Of a stretch of DNA of 16,050 nt, positions 10,701 through 16,050 are shown in pieces. Source of the stretch: Larix sibirica (taxonomy: Eukaryota; Streptophyta; Pinopsida; Pinales; Pinaceae); NCBI GenBank assembly GCA_004151065.3, contig NWUY0300024431.1, positions 38,512 to 54,561 on the forward strand. The letters run 5' to 3'. A program made the translations under genes and the position numbers. The notes under the pieces are model-generated. The model ran no database searches, was not told the origin of the DNA, and worked only from the letters and a program-made list of their open reading frames with translations. Within the stretch, counting starts at the first letter, position 1. Each line of letters begins with the position of its first letter.

Positions 10701-10738
10701 CCAAAACTCATTGCTTGAGAACTGAAATCAAGGCTCAT
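1374..10738 (-). CDS. HD-ZIP class IV (GL2/ANL2/PDF2-type) homeodomain-START transcription factor, spliced
   Basis: Eleven coding exons join in frame to about 805 residues, within the usual 700-850 for the family. Rough layout: divergent N-terminus 1-100; acidic linker with SRSGSDN at about 102-108; homeodomain about 122-179 ending in [10 protein letters not shown]; zipper-loop-zipper 180-250 with a CX2C pair; START domain about 325-555; START-adjacent domain to the end, containing [13 protein letters not shown] and [10 protein letters not shown]. Members of this family are nuclear factors that bind L1-box-like sites and mostly act in epidermal (L1) cell identity, trichome, cuticle or anthocyanin programmes; the START domain is thought to bind lipid. 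The ATG at 10738 is chosen because it has G at -3 and no upstream in-frame ATG was seen. Which orthologue this is cannot be decided by eye. One exon appears twice because of the 1.52 kb duplication. Confidence 0.93.
1898..3418. repeat. 1.52-kb direct duplication, copy A
   Basis: This is the left copy of the block. It carries exon 10 copy A (1907-2002) and the intron 9 part that follows it. It also has internal diverged duplications: aaaatcaatccttaaaatgg near 2410 and 2585, and tgtcaacctgac(t/c)gacct at 2729 and 2839. The same internal repeats are therefore present in copy B. Confidence 0.92.
1907..2002 (-). CDS. HD-ZIP IV coding exon 10, copy A
   Basis: The acceptor aatgcag and the donor GTAAGT flank 32 codons in phase 0, reading [15 protein letters not shown] and ending [17 protein letters not shown]. 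It follows LRDERHRSQ of exon 9 and precedes [15 protein letters not shown] of exon 11, the expected order in the START-adjacent domain. It is nearer to exon 11 than copy B and is followed by a short intron (1746-1906). Confidence 0.85.
3419..3419. other. Single ambiguous base (N) at the duplication junction
   Basis: This is the only N in the window. Copy A ends at 3418 with acaactag, where copy B would continue with c. Copy B begins at 3420 with aaaacttac. The N therefore sits exactly between the two copies and looks like a join between contigs. Confidence 0.9.
3420..4941. repeat. 1.52-kb direct duplication, copy B
   Basis: This copy matches 1898-3418 at an offset of 1522-1523 bp. About ten differences, including one single-base insertion, lie in 3423-3575. 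From there on I see no difference in the segments compared. It contains a complete second copy of coding exon 10. At its right end it continues past the shared boundary into caagctt and the 96-bp repeat, whereas copy A stops at the N. Confidence 0.92.
3429..3524 (-). CDS. HD-ZIP IV coding exon 10, copy B
   Basis: The acceptor aatgcag and the donor GTAAGT flank 32 codons in phase 0, reading [15 protein letters not shown] and ending [17 protein letters not shown]. It is intact and spliceable from exon 9. Compared with copy A it has Asp instead of Val and Met instead of Arg, plus two silent changes. Whether it exists in the genome as a separate exon depends on whether the duplication is real. 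Confidence 0.6.
4873..5064. repeat. 96-bp tandem repeat, two copies
   Basis: Units begin at 4873 and 4969 with gtggagagtctaccctatag and end in accaagctt. They differ at about four positions. The period is a multiple of three, so an open frame passes through both (4766-5101), but its peptide has no recognisable features. The first unit is also the right edge of the 1.52 kb duplicated block, which stops inside it. Confidence 0.9.
5344..5841 (+). pseudogene. Broken ORF of unknown origin in intron 9, possibly transposon-derived
   Basis: A single frame runs from an ATG at 5344 to a TAG at 5839-5841, about 165 codons, interrupted by stops at 5446-5448 (TAG), 5458-5460 (TAG) and 5536-5538 (TAA). 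There is no frameshift. The conceptual product is basic and glutamine-rich at the start, and hydrophilic and probably helical later ([19 protein letters not shown] looks coiled-coil). I recognise no domain. Each stop is one C-to-T change from a Gln codon, which is the kind of change expected from decay of methylated cytosines. It is antisense to the host gene. A retroelement gag-like or other transposon fragment is possible, but that is inference. Confidence 0.5.
5842..6916. other. Large intron 9, upstream part, no gene seen
   Basis: AT-rich intron sequence with no supported gene. Around 6023-6039, ccaataatatatattgg is a near-palindrome. On the minus strand there are short ORFs, but none shows a domain or a codon pattern. 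The strand and position place all of it inside the HD-ZIP gene. Confidence 0.6.
6917..7188 (-). CDS. HD-ZIP IV coding exon 9 (START-adjacent domain)
   Basis: The acceptor tggattag precedes CTATCCC, and the donor is GTTAGA after CGAAGCCAG. The exon is 272 bp and completes the phase-1 codon of exon 8. It encodes [10 protein letters not shown] and then [15 protein letters not shown], ending LRDERHRSQ. This is the expected join to WDML of the next exon. The following intron is unusually large. Confidence 0.92.
7234..7316. repeat. Duplicated splice-donor segment in intron 8
   Basis: gtaaaaacgagcaaggctta is found twice, at about 7236 and 7295. On the minus strand each copy reads as a GTAAGCCTTGC donor. 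The first copy is the donor used by the exon 8 model (intron starts at 7315). The second starts at 7256, 59 bp further on. Using it would add 59 nt and bring in a TAA soon after in the shifted frame. Confidence 0.85.
7316..7481 (-). CDS. HD-ZIP IV coding exon 8 (end of START)
   Basis: The acceptor ctcaacag and the donor GTAAGC flank 166 bp ending in phase 1. It encodes [20 protein letters not shown] and ends in [18 protein letters not shown]. The family pattern VTWVEHxEYDE and LQRQCERLA is clear. The donor sequence is repeated 59 bp further into the intron (see the separate entry). Confidence 0.92.
7584..7790 (-). CDS. HD-ZIP IV coding exon 7 (START domain)
   Basis: The acceptor gctataacag precedes ATGTATATG, and the donor is GTAATT. 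It holds 69 codons in phase 0. The conserved [33 protein letters not shown] and [14 protein letters not shown] are readable, all standard START-region signatures of HD-ZIP III/IV proteins. The first codon here is an internal Met, not a start. Confidence 0.93.
8046..8147 (-). CDS. HD-ZIP IV coding exon 6 (START domain)
   Basis: The acceptor atacag and the donor GTATGT flank 34 codons in phase 0, reading [20 protein letters not shown] and then a [12 protein letters not shown] end. It matches the family segment WAEMFPxxIxRATTxDVxSSGxGGTR, with Tyr in place of the usual Trp. Confidence 0.92.
8159..8318. repeat. About 80-bp direct duplication in intron 5
   Basis: acaaaatttcagttagttc occurs at 8159 and 8240. 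Each is followed by a diverged aagattcga(a/g)ta segment and gaatacaattc(a/t)gatatgat. Copy 1 directly abuts the acceptor of exon 6, so the duplication has copied sequence from just upstream of a splice acceptor. Confidence 0.8.
8335..8426. repeat. 46-bp tandem repeat, two copies, with an inverted repeat
   Basis: Units start at 8335 and 8381 and differ at very few positions (agtagt against agtagc). Each opens with GTTGAACTGTTCAAC, two 7-bp arms that are inverted repeats around one central base. A related gttgaacag word lies just upstream, at about 8320. All lie in intron 5. Confidence 0.88.
8487..8960 (-). CDS. HD-ZIP IV coding exon 5 (linker and START domain start)
   Basis: The acceptor tttatacag precedes TTCGAGAGACTG, and the donor is GTATGT after ATGGACGCG. 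It holds 158 codons in phase 0. It completes the zipper region with [15 protein letters not shown], passes through a variable Ser/Thr-rich linker, and enters START at about [19 protein letters not shown]. The family-typical YDAYIRQFP, and [21 protein letters not shown] near the end, are clear. Confidence 0.93.
9219..9586. repeat. Four tandem copies of a 90-92 bp repeat in intron 4
   Basis: Copies begin near 9219, 9312, 9404 and 9494, marked by a(t/g)catcaaacaaaagttgg-like openings. They share blocks such as ctaaagttttc and ccattcc(a/g)tgcaat. Copies 2 and 3 have a different centre (tttgcacagcc against tccttacaatc), so sequence variants are shared pairwise. On the minus strand the 3rd and 4th copies keep one open frame with a 30-residue period, containing WNGRQKTLE-like or [10 protein letters not shown]-like words. 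I do not recognise that peptide. The repeat lies inside the 710 bp intron between exons 5 and 4. Confidence 0.88.
9671..9862 (-). CDS. HD-ZIP IV coding exon 4 (leucine zipper-loop-zipper)
   Basis: The acceptor ggtcag and the donor GTTTGT flank 64 codons, starting [18 protein letters not shown]. The zipper-loop-zipper typical of class IV is visible, including the loop NPTCCNCGG with its CX2C pair and the second zipper [11 protein letters not shown]. It serves for dimerisation. The CX2C motif is a known redox-sensitive feature of class III/IV zippers. Confidence 0.93.
9968..10085 (-). CDS. HD-ZIP IV coding exon 3 (homeodomain helices 1-3)
   Basis: The acceptor ggttacag and the donor GTATGC flank 118 bp. 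The exon encodes [16 protein letters not shown] and the recognition helix [13 protein letters not shown]48, F49, N51 and R53 of the homeodomain are present. By standard homeodomain numbering position 39 is His where Gly is usual, position 43 is Ile where Arg is common, and position 45 is Ile. Confidence 0.93.
10195..10394 (-). CDS. HD-ZIP IV coding exon 2 (acidic linker, start of homeodomain)
   Basis: The acceptor ttgggcag precedes ACAAGTGGC, and the donor is GTAAGA after GAAGC (phase 2). The exon encodes residues 74-140. The family hallmark SRSGSDN is followed by an Asp/Glu-rich stretch and then [18 protein letters not shown], the N-terminal arm and helix 1 of the homeodomain. The ag sites upstream of this acceptor lead to stop codons, which supports the choice. 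Confidence 0.9.
10520..10738 (-). CDS. HD-ZIP IV coding exon 1 (N-terminus)
   Basis: This exon encodes residues 1-73, starting [15 protein letters not shown] and ending TPKLALTL, and closes at a GTATGT donor in phase 0. The frame stays open upstream to a TTG at 10742-10744, but the ATG at 10736-10738 is the sensible start. The segment is low in conserved motifs: it lacks the MNFGGF-like opening common in angiosperm members, and only the hydrophobic LALTL end recalls the family's short SPxLSLxL-like patch. Confidence 0.85.
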
Positions 10739-11048
10739 TCCCAACTGTGTGTGTGTGGGTTTGTGATTTAATTATCTGTTATTTTTTCCTTTCAGTGTCC
10801 TTCAATCAAAAGCTACCAATTGCATCCAAGTGTCCATTACCAACAGAGAGACAGAGGGAGAAGGAAGACAAGCAAACCAGATTGCTAGCTCTCCATTCTC
10901 ACTCCGTCTCTCCCCCTCTTGGCCCTTCTCAAACTAAACCATACCCAAACTCATATCAGTGCGTTAAGAAGCAAAGGAGATGAAGGCTGAAGCCACAGAA
11001 CAGCGCCGGACCTACCTGGTATTTTGTCAGCACAAGAACAGGATGATT
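10739..11048 (-). promoter_or_regulatory. Probable 5' leader with a candidate noncoding exon and intron
   Basis: Upstream of the ATG is a weak acceptor (cacacacacag, ending at 10745) next to a GT microsatellite, and further up a CT-rich tract on the minus strand (about 10840-10920). At 11016-11048 a 33-nt segment is bounded by ttttgtacag and GTAGGT, the form of a short internal exon. If it splices to 10744, two short upstream ORFs around 10820-10900 would be removed with the intron. This is inferred from splice-site shape only. Confidence 0.35.
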
Positions 11049-11915
11049 CTGTACAAAAGGGGAAAGAAAGACATAATTACTGTAACTTGGCAGTACAGCA
11101 CCAAAAGCTATGGCGTAAGCTCATGTAAAGGCAAAAATTAGGGATTATGACGGGCTTGTCAATTTAGAGGACCACTAGCCTACCCTACACCGAAGAGAAC
11201 CATAGACTCTGCTACTGCAACCTTTCATATGAATATACCCCCTACTATGATGGCGAAAATCAATTTTTTTTTTTGGCTTCATTCACAGTTTGTCATATCA
11301 AATAAAACCAATCAAGCGAAGGATGGAGGGAGATCTAAAGTTGGCAGAGGTTTTGGTTAGGGTGGGAACAAGTACTCCAGCGGCTGACTTTTTGATGATT
11401 CTAAATATTCATCATGATCATTATCTTGGCTCTTCTTCCACTACCTATCCATTACTACCAAGTACTCTTCACAGTACTTTCTTCTGCTGTTGCAGCTACT
11501 GCCAGCCTATACTAAAACTAAAATTCAACTTCAAACGCATCGATCACATTAACGCCCGTGTGTGTGATGTGAGCAGTGAGATTTCTAAACATTCAGAAGA
11601 CAACAAACACAGAACAATTTAAAACAGAACGGACTCGCTATAAAGAGAAAACCTACTCCCACCAAACCCCAACACAGCAAAATAAGACTAGTCACTACAG
11701 CAATGCCAGCCCGATCGCCATTAAAAGGACAATTCAGATGATAGTAATTCGTATCAGCAACCGCTCCCCAAGTCCGGCCCTGAAAAAAAACAGAAAAAGC
11801 TATTGAATGCACATTGTTACGTGTATACATGAATGGAGTTTGTGTGTCTTAAAGGGTTTATATGCAAAGAACAGGTAACAACAAAACCCATTAAATCACA
11901 CCACCTACACCTTAC
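11049..11915 (-). other. Leader-side noncoding region with a possible upstream exon
   Basis: No supported coding gene. On the minus strand a strong acceptor (t8 then cag) precedes GGCCGGACTTGG at 11779, marking the possible start of a leader exon whose 3' end I cannot place. The plus-strand ORF at 11290-11622 has no recognisable domain. No exact TAAATGYA L1-box is visible on the minus strand in 10739-12300. Confidence 0.3.
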
Positions 11916-12170
11916 CAGAGTTAAGAGGAGGAACCATGAGCTCACTGACCACCCTGACTACCCCAACCCTTAACCGACTAAAGTGATAAGCTGAAGGCAC
12001 CTGGGCTTCTCTTTGACCTTGGATTCTCTCTTCTCCTCTGACTTTTACACCCCCAGTCAACATATCATGATTCCTTTCCCACCGCAGAAATGGGAATTGC
12101 CAAATATGGCAGCCACACATTTCTCCATTGACAATGGGCTCAAAGCCAAGATAAGCGATAGGATGCGAGA
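11916..12170 (-). promoter_or_regulatory. Candidate first noncoding exon of the HD-ZIP IV transcript
   Basis: This block is noticeably richer in G+C than its surroundings and ends on the minus strand at a good donor (CTCTG then GTAAGG, exon edge 11916). A TATA-like TATAAAAT lies upstream at 12216-12223. The sequence encodes nothing I recognise, although a 71-codon frame (11905-12120) is open. It may instead be the start of another transcript. Confidence 0.3.
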
Positions 12171-12215
12171 TTTAAGTGGTACATTTTTTTAAACTTCAAA
12201 AAAATAAATTTATTA

Positions 12216-12223
12216 ATTTTATA
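12216..12223 (-). promoter_or_regulatory. Possible TATA box
   Basis: The minus strand reads TATAAAAT about 50 bp upstream of the G+C-richer leader block. The surrounding DNA is very AT-rich, so chance matches are expected. Confidence 0.2.
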
Positions 12224-12240
12224 CAAATGAAAAAACCCTA

Positions 12241-12399
12241 CCCAAAAACAAATACATCTATAATATAATAAAAAACCCCCCCAAAAAACCCAGTAGTTCA
12301 AGTGGTTGGGACTGGGAGTACCCAAAAACAAATACATCTATAATATAATAAAAAAACCCCAGAAAAACCCAGTAGTTCAAGTGGTTGGGACTGGGAGTA
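12241..12399. repeat. 80-bp tandem duplication
   Basis: Units at 12241 and 12321 both open cccaaaaacaaatacatcta and end ggttgggactgggagta. They differ mainly in the length of the C and A runs. This forms the left edge of a larger degenerate array. Confidence 0.9.
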
Positions 12400-13140
12400 C
12401 TATTACCATATGATACTCTCGTTGTTGAGTCTCTTATGTGGTTGATATTCTTATTGTTGAGTCCCTTATATTTAGACCGTGTTCAACCTTCCCACATATC
12501 TTACTGTATAACTTTACTGTATAACTGAAGTAAACCACATGAAAACAAAAATTCCCATACTTAAAAATAAATATACCTATCTTACAATAAAATAAAATCA
12601 TAATAATCATAGCAAAATAATTTTTTTATAAATAAAAAAACCTATACCAAAAAACAAATATACCCATCTTAAAATCAAACCCCAATACCCATAAAACAAA
12701 TATATCCATAATATAATAAAAAACCCCAAATTCATTAGTTGATGGTCGGAAATACTGATTGATTAATCTCCCCATCCATAATACCATATGATACTCTGGT
12801 TGTTGAATCTATGTTCAACCTTTCCACATATCTCACTGTATAACTGAAGTAAACCACATGAAAACAAAAATTCCCATACCTAAAAACAAATATACCCATC
12901 TTAAAATCAAATCATAATAATCATAGCGAAATAATTTTTTTTTATAAATAAAAAAAACCCATACCCAAAAACAACTATACCCATCTTGAAATCAAACCCC
13001 AATACCCATAAAACAAATATATCCATAATATAATAAAAAACCCCAAGGTCATCAGTTGCAGTTCAAGTGATTGCCATATGATGTTCAACACCCCCACATA
13101 TCTCACTGTATAACTGAAGTAAACCACATGAAAACATAGA
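12400..13140. repeat. Degenerate AT-rich repeat array, about three copies
   Basis: A unit of roughly 270-320 bp recurs. Anchors are ataactgaagtaaaccacat at 12521, 12840 and 13110, preceded by a gttcaac-like word and cacatatct(t/c)actgtat. Each is followed by a(a/t)acaaatatacccatctta and ataatataataaaaaacccc blocks. The third copy is cut short. No ORF or terminal structure of a complete transposon is visible. Confidence 0.75.
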
Positions 13141-15110
13141 TACATACATATTCATACAACAAATTTTATGTAAGAGGAAAAGATCAACCAATGTACTTTT
13201 TTTTTCAATAGAAAAAGACATACTTGCATTATAAAGTATAAAGTATCAGTAATAGAAAAAGCCAAGGTCGTCGAGCCCATCCATTTCCTATAAAACCATA
13301 CTAAGAAAAAAAAAGTGAAACCAGGATATTCCAATCCCCAAAACAGAAAAATACCTATACCAAACCTTGAATACTACCCAAGGCAAAACAGCCAGCCATA
13401 AAAAAAGGTTCCGAACAAAAACAAAATACAAAATTAAACATAATTACACCGCAAAAATGTTTCAGTGTTCTGCAGCGATTTCAAAATATAATCCAAATCT
13501 ATGAAACAAAGGATATTGTACATAAATTATTCTCTCCTTCATTAGGAAGTTCTTAAATTTTTGAAAGCAAATCAAAATAAAACTGACCTTTGTTCTTTGT
13601 TTAAGGACATGACCACCAAGCTTCGTTACCAGCCTTTCACAACACCAGAGCACCAAGCACCAAGATTCTTAATGCAGCATTTGCACTCTTCGTGGGATTG
13701 GTAAGGCTCATACGTATTTATAAGTATTGCCGCGTTACATAGAGGCCACGGGCTAATAAAATATGCATTTTTAAAACTTCAAATAATTATAATAAGTTAT
13801 TGTGGTTTACGAAAAGCGGGTTTACTAAGTATGCTTATCCACTTATTCGTTTTGAGTTTTGGTCTATGTGGACTCAAAATCCTTCCATTCTGACAACTCA
13901 ATTGCCTTTGGCATGTCTTACTGGTTTCTTAAGCACGTTATTTTTGAGTGAAAGGAGGAGCCGCGTTAAATAATTTTGAAACTCGATCACTATTTTGGGA
14001 TTATTATTTTTATTGGAAATTTTATTTTAGAGGAGAATATTTCGACATTGTTTATTTTAAAGATAAATAAATTAAATAATATAGTTTATTTTAATTAATA
14101 TTTTCAATTTGTTCACATATAATGTCGCCGCCCATTTTATTATTTTTATTTTAAAGTTCTTCTTTTGAGGAGAATATTAAGCTCCCTTATTTCTAAGAAA
14201 GTCAAATTGTATTATGACTTTCTTTTAGCCAAATCACCTTGCTTGACACGCATCCTTATTTATACATCGATATGTGCAATTGCACCGCAGGTAGGAGAAT
14301 ATTATGGTACCACTTCTTTCTAAAACAAGCAAATTACAATACGACTCTTTTTAACATGAACACTATTGACCACCTACTCACGAAGTAAAAACTCAATCAA
14401 CCACTTATACCTTTCCACTTGCAACATTTTAGACTTAGCCATTTGAAACCATGTGTGAATTGGTTAAAAAACACTAGTTACAAAACAATTTACTAAAAAT
14501 CAAATCAAATTATGGGACAATTTGAATGCCCCATATCCCACGCCTAATAAGTGATTGTTATTTGCACGAAAAATCTAATGATGTTTTCATATTTAGTTAA
14601 AGGATTCTCCACAACTTACAAGGTCAAGGTAATTTATAAAATGGGAATATTACAATCACTATAAATGATTGTGATTTATATGAAAGCTAAAAAATGTATT
14701 TAGATTGATTATTAAATCTCAATCATGATTTACAATAAAAATAAATAATATTTTTAAAGTTTATTCATTGAACAAATACCTATTCTCACTCCATAATCAT
14801 TAAACGACCATTTACAAAAATTAAGTTTAATCCATACCCTAAACTAATAATTATTTTTAATAATATAATCTATAAAAATAAAATTATTATTTAAAAAATA
14901 AAATAACATTTACCCCTTTAAATACGCGAACACCCAGCCTTTTGAACCCTTGCGCACCAAACTTCGTTTACTGGAGGAGACCTCCCAGCTTTTTGCGACC
15001 CCCTTCTCACTTGCACTTCTGGTTGATTGGTAAAGAGAGGAATAACACAATGTTAAAACATCAAATTAAATATAAATATAAATAGTATAACCAGTTAAAA
15101 AAAAACAAAG
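13141..15110. other. Intergenic AT-rich region, no gene seen
   Basis: No ORF with a recognisable product on either strand and no tRNA or rRNA. Two somewhat less AT-rich patches, near 13600-13750 and 14930-15040, share loosely similar words (accaa(g/a)cttcgtt, later ttgcact and gattggtaa), suggesting diverged copies of one element. Confidence 0.5.
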
Positions 15111-15114
15111 TTTA

Positions 15115-15213
15115 CAAAAGAAAACAAATGATGCTTATCAACTTAGCATTGAGTATACAAAAATAATAAGTACGCAAAAGAAAACAAATGATGCTTATCA
15201 ATTTGGCATTGAG
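15115..15213. repeat. 60-bp direct duplication, two copies
   Basis: caaaagaaaacaaatgatgc starts at about 15115 and 15175. The shared part runs about 40 bp, to ggcattgag or agcattgag. Noncoding. Confidence 0.85.
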
Positions 15214-15459
15214 TTTTCCAAATTCATACCTTTGGTATTTTTCTCGCTAGTTATTTTTGGTACATGTCTCACTTGTTTGGGAGTAGGGAGTCGTCTAAAT
15301 ACAGAAACTTATTTCTTTTGTCCAAATCGACTTAATAACAGAGTTTAGAATTAAGCAAAATTGGACAAAATTTCTATGATAGGTTTATCTGCATATAACT
15401 TTACTCATAATAAAATTGCGAAAAGTGTTATATAAGTTTACTTCATAAACCCATTATAT

Positions 15460-15595
15460 ATACGATCCCGGTAGTGGCAGTACTTCCGTTGATTACGGCT
15501 GGCGCGGTGGTGGCCCGGCCAGTGGGTTTGGTATCTAGGTGGTTCAGTGAACAATGCTTGTTGGGTGGGTTGGGTGGTTTGGAGAGATTCCCACG
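15460..15595. other. G+C-rich patch in AT-rich DNA
   Basis: A short block with ggcgcggtggtggcccggcc and a following gttgggtgggttgggtgg run. It stands out from the surrounding AT-rich DNA. No ORF or RNA gene is recognisable in it. Confidence 0.4.
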
Positions 15596-15641
15596 AAAAA
15601 AATAGAACATCTATTAATAATTCAATTAATTATTAATATTT

Positions 15642-15771
15642 TATCATAAATAATGATTATTAATACGTGATTTACTAGAATTGTGGGTTTTATTTCCGTT
15701 ATTTATGCATAGATATCTACAATTTCTTTTAATCATAAATGATAGTTACTAATACGTGATTTACTAGAATT
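15642..15771. repeat. 40-bp direct repeat pair, offset 89 bp
   Basis: tatcataaataatgattatt followed by aatacgtgatttactagaatt at 15642-15682 recurs, slightly diverged, at 15731-15771. Confidence 0.8.
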
Positions 15772-15895
15772 CAATTTCCTTTCTCAAGGAAAATTATGTG
15801 GAAATCTTACTTCTTCATGGGAACATCCAATGGAAAATGTCTCAACCACAATCTAGGGATTCCCCTCTTCCTCGACATCTCAACCCTCTCTTTCC

Positions 15896-16039
15896 TATAA
15901 TATCTAAATGAAGGGCATGGGAACCATCACCCACTATCGTGGCAAGATCCCCCTTTTCTGGAAAATCTAGATGGAGGGAATATCAACCACCAAGATCCCC
16001 CTTTTCTGGAAAATCTAGATGGAGGGAATATCAACCACC
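15896..16039. repeat. 48-bp minisatellite, two exact copies plus one degenerate
   Basis: Units 15944-15991 and 15992-16039 appear identical, starting aagatccccc and ending caaccacc. The preceding 48 bp (15896-15943) is a diverged copy. A still weaker echo may lie around 15810-15895. The array reaches nearly to the window end and may continue. Confidence 0.88.
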
Positions 16040-16050
16040 AACCATGATGC

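Noticed and set aside
11290-11622. 110-codon plus-strand ORF upstream of the gene
   Set aside because: No domain, no family resemblance and no splice or neighbour support. It lies in the probable leader region of the opposite-strand gene.
12297-12322. Possible tRNA-like A box (tagttcaagtgg), suggesting a SINE
   Set aside because: The word fits an A-box pattern, but no B box lies at the right distance, and no SINE tail or target duplications are visible. It is simply part of the 80-bp repeat.
15460-15595. G+C-rich patch as the start of a neighbouring gene
   Set aside because: No ORF, splice sites or recognisable product. It was kept only as a composition feature.

Overview
This window is nuclear DNA from a land plant, almost certainly a seed plant. 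It is AT-rich and has canonical GT-AG introns. It carries one clear protein-coding gene, on the minus strand: a class IV homeodomain-leucine zipper (HD-ZIP IV) transcription factor of the GL2/ANL2/PDF2 type. I cannot name the species or the exact family member. I joined the coding exons by hand. They run from an ATG at 10738 down to a TGA at 1374-1376, give 11 coding exons and about 805 residues, and every junction keeps the reading frame. In order the product has a divergent N-terminus, an acidic linker, the homeodomain, a zipper-loop-zipper with a CX2C pair, a START domain, and the START-adjacent C-terminal domain.

Layout, left to right. 1-1071 is AT-rich 3' flank with two sets of direct repeats and a candidate poly(A) signal. 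1078-1373 is the probable 3' UTR. 1374-1745 is the last coding exon. 1898-3418 and 3420-4941 are two copies of a 1.52 kb block that contains the penultimate exon, separated by a single N at 3419. 4942-6916 is the rest of a very large intron; it holds a 96 bp tandem repeat and a decayed ORF of unknown origin that is interrupted by three stops. 6917-10738 holds the other nine coding exons, separated by short introns, several of which contain tandem duplications. 10739 to about 12170 looks like the 5' leader and promoter side, with likely noncoding leader exons. 12241-13140 is a degenerate AT-rich repeat array. 13141-16050 is intergenic DNA with short duplications and a 48 bp minisatellite that runs to the window edge.

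The observation with most practical weight is the 1.52 kb duplication. Its copies abut exactly at the lone N. They differ at about ten positions in the first ~150 bp and are identical in every later segment I compared. This looks like two unmerged overlapping contig ends, possibly from two haplotypes, and it creates a false second copy of an exon. A genuine exon duplication cannot be excluded, because both copies are intact, phase 0 and 96 bp long. I found no evidence of a novel multi-gene system here. What stands out beyond the gene is mostly repeat structure inside introns.
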